This document shows, piece after piece, positions 1 through 14,925 of a DNA stretch of 64,000 nt. Position 1 is the first letter of the stretch. Each line of letters begins with the position of its first letter. Position numbers and translations under genes: made by a program. The stretch is from Cacajao melanocephalus (Eukaryota; Chordata; Mammalia; Primates; Pitheciidae): assembly GCA_963573385.1 (NCBI GenBank), contig CAUYLG010038518.1:90608-154607 (forward strand), in the 5' to 3' direction. The notes below the pieces were generated by a model that had not been told where the DNA came from, searched no databases, and saw only the letters and a list, made by a program, of their open reading frames with translations.

Positions 1-166
1 GCACTGCAGACCGTGCGTGCTGCCGGGGCAGTGATGAGACACCTCCGAAGGCGCCCGTCTGTAGCTTGAGGGATGACACCGACCGTGTCCACAGTGACCA
101 TGACAGATGGCGGCACCAGGGTCAGGGGCTCCGTCGGGGCTTCTAGTTCAGCTCTTGTTTGTAGCA

Positions 167-523
167 TGACATGGTTTGGATCCGTCTCTCCACCCAAATC
201 TCATGTCTCATTGTAATCCCCAGTGTTGAAGGTGGGACCTGGTAGGAGGCGATTAGATCACCGGGGAGGACTTCCTTCTGGTGCTATTCTTATGATAGTG
301 CGTGCTGGCAAGATCTAGTTGATTAAAACTGTGTACCACCTGCCCCCACCCTTTCTTCCTCCTGCTCGCTCCGCTCCTTGCCTTCTGTCTTGACTGAAAG
401 CTTCCAGAGGCCTCCTCACGCTTCCTGTGCAGCCTGTGGAACCATGAACAAATTCAACCTTTTCTCTATCAATTATCCAGTCTCAGGTGTTTCTTTATAG
501 CAGTGTGAGAACAAACTAATTCA
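167..523 (+). mobile_element. MaLR solo LTR (MST/THE1 type)
   Basis: The sequence opens with the typical MaLR start (TGacATGGTTTGGAtccg, then the 'cacccaaatctcatgtc' block) and ends with the typical 3' part ('cagtctcaggtgtttctttatagcagtgtgagaacaaactaa'). It begins TG and ends CA, as an LTR should. No internal MaLR sequence follows, so this is a solitary LTR. Divergence from the consensus I remember is moderate, so it is an old insertion. MST versus THE1 cannot be settled by eye. Confidence 0.85.
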
Positions 524-2603
524 GAGGATGAGAACACAGAAGCACAGAGAAGGTGAGTGATGCCCCATCCGTGTCCAGCACAGCATTCCAAGGCACGCCC
601 TGCGGGCCCCTGGGCCCTGAGGAATGGTGGGGAGTGCATGCGCTGCTTGAGGACAGCACATTCTGGGGCTCCGTTTTAGGGATTATGTATGCGATTGATG
701 CTATAGGTTCTAACAAGCACGGCTGTGAGGAGCTGGTTTTGCTCACAGCACATGGCGCACTATGAGTGTGGTCGTGCACGTTCTCCACGTGGTCCTCCAG
801 CCCCTGGGAAAAGCCCACACTGGTGATGCTGTGCCTGCTTCCACTTGAAAACACTGAGGCTGGCTCAGGTGTCCACAGTTGGTGATGCAAGCAGGAGCAG
901 GGCCAGTTCTCTTTATTTCCGTTAGGACCAGTGTGGTAGAGTATCAGTCACTGGCTCCATTGCCCTTGGGGCCGATGATGCGTTTCTGCTGTCAGAATCT
1001 CACACTCTTGGGATCAAGCTGAGCGAGAGTTTGGTTCCAATATTGAAGACGTGCAGTTCCTATAATGAAGACAGAGGATCTCCTCGAGTGGAAAGCAGTT
1101 TTCCGTCACCAGAATCCCAGAAACAGTAGCTGGGATCTATTAAAGCCTCAGTAGGTATTCATTGAAAATAAAAACAAACAAACAATTAAATGCCCGTCTT
1201 TGCTAAAAATGCCTCTTTGCCCAAGCACGTTAGCCTGAGCATGAGTCCTGCATGTATTGAGGTATATGTGAAAATGCATTTGCACATCAACATGTTCCTA
1301 TTGTAAAAACCAGGTAGTGTTGCTTTGACAAGGTTGGACGCAGCAGAGAGCCTGCGCCCGTGCCGAGTCACTGCTGTAACAGCTTAGTGCTGCTGGAGAC
1401 ATGGAGAGCTCACAGAGGGGACTGGACGTGAAACAGAGACTCAGGTCCTGGTGACGTTGCTTCACACACACGACCCCTCCTGCCATGTAGACACTGAGAA
1501 CAACCATCATTTTATCGTTATCAGCTAATTGTGTGGGTCAGGGATTTGAACAGTCAGTCGGTCTCTGCCCCACAGAGCTGATGGAGGTTACTTGTGATAC
1601 CACATCTGGCAGGTAGGTTTTTCTGGGAAGGCCAAGAGAGCTTCACTCCCATGCTGGGGCCTTTATGAGGGTGGCCAAGAGGCTGAGCTTTGCAGGGGCC
1701 GTCGACCAGAGCATCACGCATGTCTCCATTTTGATTATATTGGGGTCTGTGGACTTTCTTCCAGGGGGAGAAGGTTGCAAGGGAGGAGGAGAAAGCTGCC
1801 AGGCTTCTGCGAGCCTCCAATGTGCGTTTCTCCTGGTACATCCCCTGGGAAAGTCAATGGGGTTAGACCAGGTTCATGGGGCTGGGAACTGGCCTGTAAT
1901 CTCACTTCTCATGGGAGCAGGAGCTCCCATGCCTGTAATCCCACTTCTCCATGGGAGCAGGAGCAGAGGCTTTGCAGCCACTCTTCATCTGTGCAGTGAC
2001 GGGCCCTAAGATGAGTGCAGTGTGCATGGAGAAGGGAGAACCAGCCCTCCCCGCCGAGGAGGCTCTGCTGAGCCTGCGTGCTTGCTTCTCTGCCAGGCTC
2101 CTCTGCATTGTTGCTCCATGGCCTCTCTGCCAGCTCCGTGCCCCTAGAGGCTGGTGCTTAGCAACACATCTTCCTCTCCCTTACCCCTCACCCCGCCCCT
2201 CAGGCCATGCCTGCTGCACTGCCCATGTGGACACATCCCTTCCTGAGTCCCTCTTCCGTTAACCCTGTGCCTTTGTCCTCTGTTCTCAAAGTGGGCCTGA
2301 CCCTGATGGCACATTCAAAAAGAATTAAATAGTTCATAATTTTACAATAAAAAAGATGACAAAAATTGTATGATCAATTAGTAATAAAATGCCACATGCT
2401 GAAAAGTAACTTGGAAGATTTTCCTTCTTTGGAATGCCTAAAAGGTTATCAAGGCCCTTTTGGAATTGACGACTATGCAGAAGTGTTTGCTCCATCTTAC
2501 AAATTCCAGGCCCAGGAGAACCCCTGATCTCCAGCGGAAGCATCACACATCTGTCCTGCTGCCCAGGTAGCATGAGGCACTCAGCTCAGCTTGCCTTCTT
2601 GGT
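524..2603. other. Unique intergenic DNA, no gene seen
   Basis: No ORF here shows a recognisable domain and all are short. The only structure I can point to is a direct duplication of about 39 bp at 1892-1930 and 1931-1966 (both copies begin gcctgtaatc and contain atgggagcaggag). It looks like a simple local duplication. Confidence 0.6.
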
Positions 2604-2931
2604 GCGTTGGGCACTCTCCATCCACCTTGAGAGGCGTGGCGCAGGGTGTGGCCGGCAGGCACGTTGGGCACTCTCCACCTTGAGAGGCGTGGCACAGGGT
2701 GTGGCCGGCAGGCACGTTGGGCACTCTCCACCTTGAGAGGCGTGGCACAGGGTGTGGCCGGCAGGCACGTTGGGCACTCTCCACCTTGAGAGGCGTGGCG
2801 CAGGGTGTGGCCGGCGGGCACGTTGGGCGCTCTCCATCCACCTTGAGAGGCGTGGCGCAGGGTGTGGCCGGCGGGCACGTTGGGTGCTCTCCATCCACCT
2901 TGAGAGGCGTGGCGCAGGGTGTGGGCGGCCG
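2604..2931. repeat. GC-rich minisatellite, 53/57-bp unit
   Basis: Six head-to-tail copies start at 2622, 2675, 2728, 2781, 2838 and 2895, and the last is cut short. The unit begins ccaccttgagaggcgtgg and contains a cagggtgtggccgg block and a cacgttgggc block. The first four spacings are three of 53 bp and one of 57 bp, and the last is 57 bp. The difference is an inserted 'atcc'. Copies differ by only a few substitutions, mostly g/a, and keep several CpGs, so the array is young or homogenised. Because 53 and 57 leave different remainders on division by 3, ORFs through it on either strand are artefacts of the repetition. Confidence 0.95.
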
Positions 2932-5123
<2,192 letters not shown>

Positions 5124-7699
5124 TACTTATTCAATTGAATCATCCAGAAATGATGAGATATCACTTAGGAAGCATCATGTCTCAGCAAAGCCTTGTCCTC
5201 TCCAGAAGGACAATTTTGGGTGGATTAGAGCTCTCTCTGTATTGTTTTCTTAAAGCTTCTTGTAGTGTTTAGCGATGATATTGGGAATCAAAGTACACAG
5301 TTAATTTGAATTTGCAATAAGAGACTTCTTGGAGGTAATACTTTTCTCCTTCAGCAAGAGGGGCCATGCTCTGCCCATGTACCGGGGGAGGGGCATAAAG
5401 CAGGAAGCTGAGGAGCCTGCAGGAGGCTGGCTGGTTTCTCACCAGCCGAGCCCTCCCTGGGCAGCTTTGTCCAGGCCTTCATGGAGAACAGAGCCTGCAT
5501 GCCTTTTGTCTTCTGCGAGCATCTGCCACTCTGGTATGGCCACCAAATGCTCCTCTCCCTGGTGCATGCCAGGGAGCTTTGCACGCAGCATTCCACAGAT
5601 AGTGGGGACTAGGGGACACATGCCAGGTGGACATGTGACAGGCAGAAGACTTGTGCAGCATTCTGTTCAGTGTGAGCGTGCAAAGACAGATCACCTCTAG
5701 GGGAGCTGGCCCACAGCGTGGAAAGAAGTCATCTTCCTTTCCGGCCATTCTCTTTCTCTCTTCCCACGGGCCCTGCAATAGGACTCAGTGGCTGCCACCT
5801 TCAGCTGGGGCTGGGCCATTCCTGCTCGCAGGGTGGAACACTGAGATCTAAGGGCCTCGCCCTGTCATAATCCGTTTATCCTTTGTTGTGCTAAACACGA
5901 TGTTTGTCATTAGTAAAGGGCTCTTAAAATTGCATCTGCGTGTCTGAATAGCCTGCTAATGCAGAGCTGCCCTTTGCATTCAACAAAGGAACCTGCTTCT
6001 GCCTGGCTCTAGGACAAGGTTCTTGCTGCGCTTCTGCCAAGTGCAGCTGGGCTGGGCCTGGAGTGACCAATCCACTGATCCACCAATCTGGAGGGCACCC
6101 CAGGAGGAGCGAGATCTCAGTGGAGGGATGCCCTGCCTGTCTGTGGAGTAGCTTCTTCCTGGGGCAACTCCAAGAACTAAAGGGAAAACAGCCTCTCCTC
6201 CTCTCCTCCTGCCCTCCAGCAGGCAGCCACCTCCCCAGCTAATTGAAAACAAAAAGAGACGAGGTTGTGAAATTCAGCCCCCAGCGCCCTCATCATCTCT
6301 TGCGGGCTCAGGGAGCTCCTCCTGTGTTTATTTGCAAATCAGCACATGCTGTTTTGGCCACGGCAGCAGACAGTGACCCCAGAGAGGGAGGCCGGGAGCA
6401 CTACACAAATTGCACAACACAAGCAGGTCATCTGTCTCCTTTGCTAAAGATCCCTAAGAAAACAGAAGCAGCTGACTCTGTGCGAAGAGGCCATCTAGAA
6501 GCCACCCTCAGGGGCCAAGCGCTCCCAGGGCGTGTATGCCAGCCTCGGGGGTGCTATCTGGACACCAACAATGTCAGTGCTGCTGCCAGCCTCAGTTTCT
6601 CCATTTGCCAAGGGTGCATGGTTGTGGGGGAGGTCAGCATGCAGTGATTAGCAGCCACCTGGGGCACTCTACCAGGCAGGCGTCTGTGCTGTCTTGTAGT
6701 TTCAGCCTCACGTTCTCTCTCGTTTTACAGATAGGAGGGCAGCTGGGTGGCTGCCGATTCTCACCCTGCCCATGGTTGCCCTGGCCTGTGGCCGAGGGTG
6801 TGAGGAAGGGCAGCAGTGGCTGCTGTTCTGCGTGAGGCAGCTGAGCAAGGTGTCCCTTGGGCTGCATTGTGCCTGGGTCAGCCAGGCCCTCCCCTTTGTC
6901 TTCCTTCTGCTTGCAGAGCTCACTGCACAGTTTCTGGATGGAAGCTGCCAGAGTTGCTTCCTGCTCCGTGCTCCCGCACCGTTCCTTAGCTGACCAAGGA
7001 ATGACAGCAGGACCCCGGGGATCTGCCCCTGTGCAGCAAAGCACACACTCTCAGTGCTGCAGTTGATGCTTGAGATGCCCAGTGGGAGGTAATTGCTTGG
7101 ACTAAGACTACAAGTCCAAGCACAAACATCCATCTAAGGTGTCACCTGGAGTGCTGGGAAGTGGGGATGGGAAGAGGAACAGTATGTGGACAGGTTCTTC
7201 AGAAGACTTTTGAAAGGGTCTAAGAGGAACTCACCTCTCCACCTCCCCCAGGCAGTACACAAAGAAAACGGGCCCAAGAATCCCCAGAACTGGGCTTCAG
7301 CGTCCACACTGTCTCCTTGCTGGTCACCAGCAACTGCTGTGGCTCACCCTCCTGGCACTTCTGTGGGCTATCTGGGCACCTCGAGGAAGTCCCAGCGATC
7401 CCCATCAGCACCCCCTTCTCCCTGAATGTTCTATCCTACTGGTTCCCCAGGGTGGGACTGGAGGGAAGAGCAGTGGCCAGGCTTCGTCAGGTCCTGCAGG
7501 GCTGATGGGGGTGGCTTTTGTGAGTGCCACGGCTCTCCTGTGTGGGTGCCCTGCCCTGGGCTCTGCATGCGGGCCTTGATGGGCACAAGGCTGTTCTTCT
7601 ATCTCGTGGCATCGGGCCCTGTAGAGATGACAATTTCTGAAACAAGAGCTTTCCCCTGAATTCCAATGAGCTTGGCTCAAGGGCCAATTTTGCCATATG
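5124..7699. other. Unique intergenic DNA, no gene seen
   Basis: The open frames between 5329 and 7133 lie on both strands and overlap one another, with no domain, no splice pattern and no conserved start, so I treat them as chance. The segment 5865-5992 looks like a possible regulatory element and is described separately. Confidence 0.55.
5865..5992. promoter_or_regulatory. Candidate cis-element with SOX/TCF-like motifs
   Basis: A compact AT-richer block inside GC-richer surroundings carries CCTTTGTT at 5880-5887 and AACAAAGG at 5982-5989. These are the same HMG-box core in opposite orientations. CCTTTG (5971-5976) and CAAAGG (5984-5989) also form a short inverted repeat around a 7-nt spacer. 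No interspersed repeat is recognised here. Regulatory function is inferred from motif clustering only. Confidence 0.25.
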
Positions 7700-7890
7700 C
7701 AGGCTGGAGCCTGAATGCTTACTCTGCCACCAGCTGTGTGACCTTGCCAAAAGTCCTTAACTTCTCTGGGCCTTACTTTCTCATCGGGATAATATTACAA
7801 AAGGCTGCTTGAGAAATAGGATGCTTTGAGAGCTAGCATATAATGAAAGCATGGGGCACAGTAAAATTCAACTGCTATTAGCTCCTTTCT
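7700..7890 (+). mobile_element. MIR SINE, diverged
   Basis: The core MIR signature is readable: 'tctgccaccagctgtgtgaccttgccaa', then 'aacttctctgggccttactttctcatc', then 'ggataatatt', ending near 'gctattagctcc'. This is the tRNA-derived and core region of MIR in sense orientation, heavily mutated as expected for this ancient family. Confidence 0.8.
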
Positions 7891-9338
7891 TCTTGAAGAA
7901 GGAAGGCAGATGAAAGCAGCTTTCAAGAATGGAAGCTTGGAGAAGAGGAGAGGGAGTAGGGGCTACGATAATCCTCTGACACGGGCTGAGAACCAGCAGT
8001 AAGAAAGAGAAACAAGGTGTCCTTCATGTACCCACTGGATTCTTCCTTGCACCCTCGGATGCCGAGCTGAGCTGCAGACACCCAGACCTGAAAGCCCTTC
8101 CTCTGGAGCGGGCCGTCCAGGTGGGGAGTGACATTTGGCTGATTTCTGACTTTGAAACACAGAAACCAGGAGGGCTGAGTTAAACCAGGTTTACCAATGT
8201 GAGTGGTTGATTGGCTATAAGTGCCCTTGGCCAGGCATGGAAGTCCAGGGCTGGAAGGTGTATGAGCCCCCCGCAAATGCAGGGCTGGCCCTGGCAGGTG
8301 AGCACACAGCTAGCTAAGGGTAACGGATGGCATCGGGATGCGAAGCCAAAGTTTCTGGCAAGAAAACAATGAAGAATGCATCATCTCCGAATTTTGCTCT
8401 AGGACTCAGTTGAATTTTAGTGGTCGTGGCCAGAGATGAAATTCAACCAGTTGACTGATATTTTTAGAAATGCTTCAGGCTTTATCATCTCAACACCAGG
8501 GAGGGGGTACCCCCAGAAATCTTGGGAGTGTGGGTCACAGTGCCTGAACGTTAGTCCCGCACACCTGTAACAGCAGAATCACGGATTCTTGGGTTCCCCT
8601 TGCGGAGATTCTAGTTGGGTTGGAGCCTGATAATCTGTAAAAATACCTCCCCAGATGTGGAACCACTGCCATGGACAATTAAGCAAAGAATGAGGTAAGG
8701 CATTCTTTTCTCCAGAATGTAATTCTTGGGGGCCCTGCTAGAGGCATGTCACCCGTCTAGGCCTCTTCTCTGGTGGGGTCTCAGGTCCTCTTGAGAAGGG
8801 CACAGAGGAGACAGCCTCTGGCCTTTCTCTCTTTCCTTTGCTCTCAAAGCACAGCCCCATTTAGCCCAACAGAGGGTGACTTTCTTCTGCTCTGGAGTGC
8901 TCCGGGTCACGCTTGGGGACATACGAAGGATACGTCCTCCTCGTCAGGCTCCCATCACACGTTGAACCTGGCTCATGAACACGGCCCTCCGGGACACTGC
9001 TAGGAACAAAGTGTTCCCGGCCCTGCAGGAGCTCAGCTGCCACCTGGAAAACCTGTTTGGCCACTTTAGGTCCAGAGGATGGGCGGCAGGAGAGCAGAGC
9101 TGGCCCAGGAACACCCCGCTGCTGCTTCCTCCTTGCTGCAGAGAACTGGAAGGCCCTGCCCAGCACAGCACACTGGGGTGGCCCCGCTGCAGCATCTGGG
9201 CTGCTGTACCCAAGGTGCCTCCCAGCCTGAGAGGCTCCTGGCAGCTCTGAAGCCTTCTGTTGTCATGTCACCTGGCCCCTCACCATCACTGTCCTCATCT
9301 CTCCCGGGTGGGTGTGTTCACATCGTTCCTAGCCTCAT
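7891..9338. other. Unique DNA with one faint hAT remnant
   Basis: No gene is supported. Around 8575-8675 there is a weak resemblance to a MER5/MER20-type hAT-Charlie element (agaatcac..., gaaccactgcc), too degraded to assign. Overlapping short ORFs at 8773-9266 have no recognisable content. Confidence 0.45.
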
Positions 9339-9639
9339 TTATTTATTTATTTTTGAGACAAGGTCTTGCTCTGTCACCCAGGCTGGAGTGCAGTGGCACC
9401 ACCTTGGCTTACTGCTACCTCTGCCTCCCGGGGCTCCAGTGATCCTCCCACCTCAGCCTCCTGAATAGCTGGGACCACAGGTGCACAGCACCATGACCAG
9501 CTAATTTTTTGCACTTTTGGTAGAGACGGGGTTTCTCCATGTTGCCCATGGTTGGTTTCCAACTCCCAAGCTCAACTGATCTGTTCACCTCAGCCTCCCA
9601 AAGTGCTGGGATTAAAGGCATGCGCCGCTGCACCCGGCC
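9339..9639 (-). mobile_element. Alu element (antisense)
   Basis: A (TTTA)n-derived tail leads into gagacaaggtcttgctctg and the copy ends ggattaaaggcatgcgccgctgcacccggcc. The flanks share cctcat (9333-9338 and 9638-9643), a plausible short target-site duplication. Confidence 0.95.
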
Positions 9640-11390
9640 TCATCTAGAGATGGGGAAAACCAGATCCCGAGAAATTTCCTCACTGTTGACAATAGCCGTC
9701 AGCAGAAACCGGATTTGGGCACCGAGTTAGCAAGCTCTGGCCATGTGCTTCAGTACTAGCCCAGAAAACACCCCCAGAGTTATTTTTAGAATGAGTTCTT
9801 CTTACTTACCCTTTTTAAAAGATTTAAATGTGTATCAGTAGTTCCCACAAAAGCCTAGTGTTACAGTTCTAAATACTGAGTTCATGAGCCAGTCAAAGAT
9901 TGGGGCTCTCACTGGTTCATCAGCTTGTTTCGTGTTTCAAAGGAGACCCACGTTTATGCCAGAATGTGGTATTTCTGTCTGTGTACTTACTAATCTTAGT
10001 TGGGAAGTGTTCTGGATAAAGCTAGAAAAGCCAGCATATTTAGTTTATGAATTCTGGTTTGCAAAGGTGCTGACTGTGATTGTACACAGAAACCCATAGC
10101 TTTGGCTAACCTTAGCTTTACCTAACCTTCCCACACAGCTGTGGCCTTCTCTGTGGGACCTACACAGAGGAACACCCCAGGAGAGGAGCAAAAGTGGGTT
10201 GGTTGATTACCAACAGGGTAGGGACATCACATCCCATTTGCACACTCACTTTCTGGAAGTCAAGGGGCCTCTAGAATGAAGATGTTCAGTCCTAAGCAAA
10301 GTTGGCAAGAAATAAGTAAAAAAGGTGAAAGGTGCTGGGAGCAGCGCCGGGGCCACTGGGGAAGGAGGAGGTTTCCTGGTTCAGAACCCAGTCATCCAAG
10401 TGCAACTCTTTAGAATCTAAAACAAGTGGACACAGGTTGATGGGTAATTTACAGGTTTTGGCCAACATGTGAGGTACTCTCCAGTACTTTTGAGCTGGCC
10501 TGGGGCCCACGCTGCTGGCTGGGCAAGGCTGGCATGTCAGAGCAGAGCTCACCAGTTGCCTGCTTGGACCCCCAGGCGCTCAGAACAGGGCCGACCTTTT
10601 TTGTTTGTGACCTGGGTTTTGTCCTTCTGCACAGGTTTGGTCACACAGTCCAGGGATTGACAAGGGAGACTCGGAGGGTCCACCAAAGGCCCTATGCCTG
10701 TGCTGAGGATGGAGCTTAGGAATCATGGCTGGGCATGGACAGCGGCAAAGGGCTGGCCCCTGCCTCCCCTTACTGCAGGGCTGGGTTCTGCTGCCTGTGT
10801 CAGTGCTCACTGTGGGAGCGGGTCTCAGAGGGGCATGCTGGAAATTTGTGGGGGCATTTTTTGGTCGAAACAATGACCATATGGACTACTGCCTTTGTGG
10901 TCCAGGGCTGAGGTCACTAGAGGTTCTACAAGGCAGAGAAAGCCCCACACAGACAGACGGCACTGTGGCTGTCCCCGCTGCATCGGCTGCTCATCTGGGT
11001 GGCAGATCTGTACTTGGGGGTTGGTCTGGTCCCTGCCTATGTTTTGTCAACACCACGTGCTTCTTCATGGCTCTAATAGACACTGGGTTTCCCAGGGCTG
11101 CAGCTATGGCAAGGACTAAGGGAGGATCCAGACTCTGTTTTGTTCCAAGTGTTGCCAAGCTTTGTTCATAATTTCAGAAAACCGCAGCCCCAGTGAACAC
11201 TGGAATCACCAAAGCAAGGCCCACTGTCTGGCGGAATCCTCGGAAATTTTACCTGAATGCACGCATCTGAAGACTTGATTTGTCACCTAGAGTAGTTGTG
11301 TCTAAACATTTACTATCAAAATAGATGTTATTGTATATTATATCTATTTTAGTTTTCTTTTATATTACTATTAAAACATTACATATATGA
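9640..11390. other. Unique intergenic DNA, no gene seen
   Basis: Nothing could be assigned. ORFs of up to about 148 codons at 10725-11171 overlap others on both strands and lack any motif. Confidence 0.5.
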
Positions 11391-11530
11391 TCTATTTACC
11401 TATCATCTATCTATCATCTATCTGTGATATCATCTATCACATCATCTATCTATCATCTGTCTATCTATATCATCTTTATTTCTCTATCATCTATCTATCC
11501 ATCATCTATCTATCGCATTATAGATATATC
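11391..11530. repeat. Degenerate TCTA/ATC microsatellite
   Basis: An imperfect run of tatc, atct and catc units (tatcatctatctatcatc and variants) is interrupted by 'tgtgatatcat' and 'tttatttctc'. It is a typical GATA/TCTA-family tetranucleotide repeat with decay. Confidence 0.9.
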
Positions 11531-12709
11531 ATATTATCCAAATATTTCATTTCAGAATAGTACAGAGAATGTTAAAATTATTCATGATCAAAAAGGCTGT
11601 TTGATTCCAGCATTCCTATAAAATTGCTGATGGAATGGCCCTACAGCCTGGCCTCCCTCCACAGAGCCCCCGCCTTTGGAAAGATGTTCTGCCTGAGGCG
11701 CACCCCACCCTTGCTGCTCTGCTCTGTAGGGGCTGGGCCGGATCCCCCAGGCCAGCGAGCCCTAGCTGTGTCTCTCCCCACACTCAAACTTGCTGGAGGT
11801 TTGTTGCCGAGTCTGTCCTGGCCAAGCACCTGTTCCCCTCAGAGCATCATGCCCAGCCAGTTCCCGGAGGTGGCTGAGTGTTTGCTTTCAGGATACTCAG
11901 TGGTACTGGGAAATGTGTGTTGACACAGGAGATAAGATGGACAGATGGGAAGAGAGGAAGGAGGGCTGCCACTGCCGAGCAGGCGGCCGGGCAGCCTGCG
12001 GATCCCAAGATTGGGGTCAATTCCTTGGGTTGGTCTCAATGTTATGGAAGGAAAATGTAAAGGAGCCCAGAACCACTTCTTAAGGGCTCTGGAACCTGTC
12101 CATATGAAATAGGCACCAACACTCAGCTGTGACCTCTTTGAATATGACAAGGGTAAATTCCAGTTTTCCCTTTTACAGGTTTAGAACACTAAAATGCATT
12201 TTCCTGAAGCCCTTCAACCTCCATCCAGTAGGATGCCCTCCCACCTTCTCACAGAGGCCCCATGGCTGTCACCTTTCCATGTGGGAGGCAGCTGAACTGT
12301 GTGCGGGGATCCCCCTTGGAGAGGCAAAGCCTTTGATGTGCAGCTGGCAGTGGACCGATCTGAAGCAGTCATCTGACTTCAGCAACTGCTTCACTTTCCT
12401 CATGGCAGGTGTGCAATGGGTCACATTTCTTTGTTGATTCTGAAATTAGCTTTGAGAAGAATTCTAGAAGAGGGGATCCAGAGCTATGTGGAATAAAATC
12501 CTGGAAGGAAGTGGAGGGCCCTTCCCAGACAGTGTGACTTTGGCTGTGTAAGTTCTGGTGGTTTTGCAGGGAGACGCCAGGCTTAGGGTCACACCATGTG
12601 CACAATCTGGATTATCCTGAGTTGAAAACCATGAGTGCATGCTGCAGCTGGTTGCGATGGAGTCCTGTGGACAGTTGTCCTGAGAGAAACTTGGACACGG
12701 AGGGTGCCT
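11531..12709. other. Unique intergenic DNA, no gene seen
   Basis: No gene, RNA or repeat could be supported in this stretch. Confidence 0.45.
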
Positions 12710-12838
12710 GTATGTGTGTGTGTGTGTGTGTGTGCCTAAGTGCTGCGTGTATGTGTGCCCACATGTGTACATGTGTTGTGTGCATGTGTGTACAACTGTG
12801 TGTTTGTGTTGCATGGGTGCGCATGCCTGTGCATATGC
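12710..12838. repeat. (TG)n microsatellite with degenerate extension
   Basis: A pure TG run of about 12 units lies at 12712-12734. It is followed by about 100 bp of decayed alternating purine-pyrimidine sequence (atgtgtg, cacatgtgtac, gtgcgcatgcctgtgcatatg). Such tracts can adopt Z-DNA. Confidence 0.93.
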
Positions 12839-14439
12839 CTTGGGAGGGTCATCAGAGGGGTAGGAAGAGGACAAACAGGCCCCCAGAAGCCCTCTGCAGC
12901 AGGCAGTGAGCAGGCAGGATTCACAGGACCTAGCCCTGCTCCGAGAGACATTTGGAGGCCTCCCTGTGGGTCTTCCGTGAGCCTGGGTAAGCTGTGGATG
13001 CATCTACTCCGGTTTGAGAGCAATGGGAGCAGATGAGACTTGATGTGTTCCTGTGTGTGTTTACAGCTCCTTGCACCATCCAATGATAAGCCAATGCCGG
13101 CAATGGTGGCCGAGCAGTGGCCTCACAGAGATCCCGGTCTTCTTTGAGGCTGGTGCTGTGCCCACCAACCTTCACCTGCACCTTTGGAGCCAAACAGCAT
13201 TTGGACCTGGAAATTTTTTGGATTATGGTGTGGATACCACATACCCTAAACCACCCCACGAGGTATGGGGAGCACCCTGTAAGCAAATGGGTTAGTGTTT
13301 CATAGTGAAACCCAGTCGGGTAAATAAAGACACACAGGCATTCAGGTCAATCCTGGCCTCCAAATGGGTTATTAAACAATCATCAGTTCTTGAAGTTTAT
13401 TGGGTTTTGAGTGACTGCTTAGCAATTGTAGACCTGCAAAAGTCAACAAGGTCGGTTGATTGAAGAAACCCAGTTGACCGAACAAACCCAGGTGACCCAA
13501 AAGTCAGGCCCCTTTTTGGCCATAGAGCTTGGCTCTGCTTGCAGATGGGCCCTGTGCCCTCAAGTGGGGGCTGGGTGGGGGACCCAAAGGCCAGCAAAGG
13601 TGGATGCTACTGGGAAGAGACCTGGGGTGGGAGGGACCTGAGCATTGGCCCAGGTCCAGCCTCTGCTGAGGTGAATCACCCCTTGGGTAGTCTGGAGCCC
13701 CTAGGAAGGTCAGCTAGGGGCACGAACCAGGACGACCAAGGGCATTGATCAGAGACAAGTGGCTCTGGTGTGGGCTCCAAGTACTTAGAGTTCATGTGCT
13801 CTGCCCAGGCAGTGCTCTGGGGAAAGAGAGGGGTGGCTCCTTTGTCATGTGTCATGCTGCCCTTTGTCCCAGTGGACCCAGCAGAGGCTGGACCTGGGAG
13901 AAGTAGCCCATGCTCAGGGGGAGGGGCAAAGGGGGAAGGCAAGAAGGGGAGCCTCCCTCCACTGCGCCCTGGCAGGTAAGGGGGCCACAGATGTGAGGGC
14001 TCTGTGAGTCCTGTCACTAGGAACATTGGCGCCAGCTGTCCTGCATCCTGAGTGTGCGGGGCTGTGGGGATCCATCGTCCCACCCACAGTGCTAAGAGGC
14101 GCCTCCAGGTTTAGGGCTGCTGCAGGCTCTCCTAAATCTGAGAAAGGGTTTCCTATCTACCCAGAAGAAAGACAGGGCCCTAGAATTAGCTTTAAATTAA
14201 ATTGAACAAAAATAACAAAATGTGATGTGTTTGCCCCGACTAAGATTTATACTCACTATGTCCACCACCTTATGTCTTCTGGGGAGACAGAGGCACCTAG
14301 GACCAGACATGCAGAGGGCGGACGCTGCAGGCAGGAGCCGCTGGTCAGAGCAGCCTCTACAGATGCTCCTCATCATCCCTTCTGGGATTTTTTTTTCCTA
14401 GTTGGAGATTTTTTTTTTAAGAACTTGAAAAATAATTCT
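12839..14439. other. Unique intergenic DNA, no gene seen
   Basis: No gene is supported. The 13300-13510 segment is AT-richer and could be an old unrecognised repeat, but I cannot assign a family. Confidence 0.4.
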
Positions 14440-14890
14440 GAAATGAACTATACACACAAAAGAGTATCTGTAACTTATATATACCTAGAAATAGCAATAA
14501 TAAATGAAGACACACCCAGGTTAGCAGTTAGAACGTTACCCTGACCTCTAAATGGTCCCATAACATTCTTCTTCTTTTTTTTTTTTTTCACTTTCATTGC
14601 AATAACCACTGGCCCGGATTATGTGTTAATCATTACCCTGTCTTGTTTAAAGTTTTACTGTAAATGTGTGAGTCGCCAAGCAATAGATGGCTAAATTTTA
14701 TCTGTTTTTGAATATTTGTAAATAAAGTTATACAGTATAAATTTGGTGACTTGCTTTTTTCTGCTCGAGATGCATACATGTTGAGGTATATATCTGCTGG
14801 TCAGTTATTTCACAGTGCTCCCTTATAGGAATTATTTGACTGGTTTCTGGCTTTTGCTACTGCAGACAATGCCCATCTGAATATTTTCTT
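14440..14890 (-). mobile_element. Old L1 (L1M) 3' fragment, antisense
   Basis: Read on the - strand the segment resembles the ORF2-end and 3' UTR zone of ancient L1M elements. On the + strand the diagnostic blocks are 'ataaccactggcccggatta', 'tgtgttaatcattaccctg', 'gtgacttgcttttttctgct' and 'agatgcatacatgttgaggt'. It is interrupted by a T-run near 14574. Subfamily not assigned. Confidence 0.6.
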
Positions 14891-14925
14891 AAGGGCACAG
14901 GTCCCTAAGCGTGACCGCTGTGATT

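Noticed and set aside
9079..9633. Frames with ...[15 protein letters not shown]... and similar segments here and in other Alus
   Set aside because: These are the well-known translations of antisense Alu sequence, not genes.
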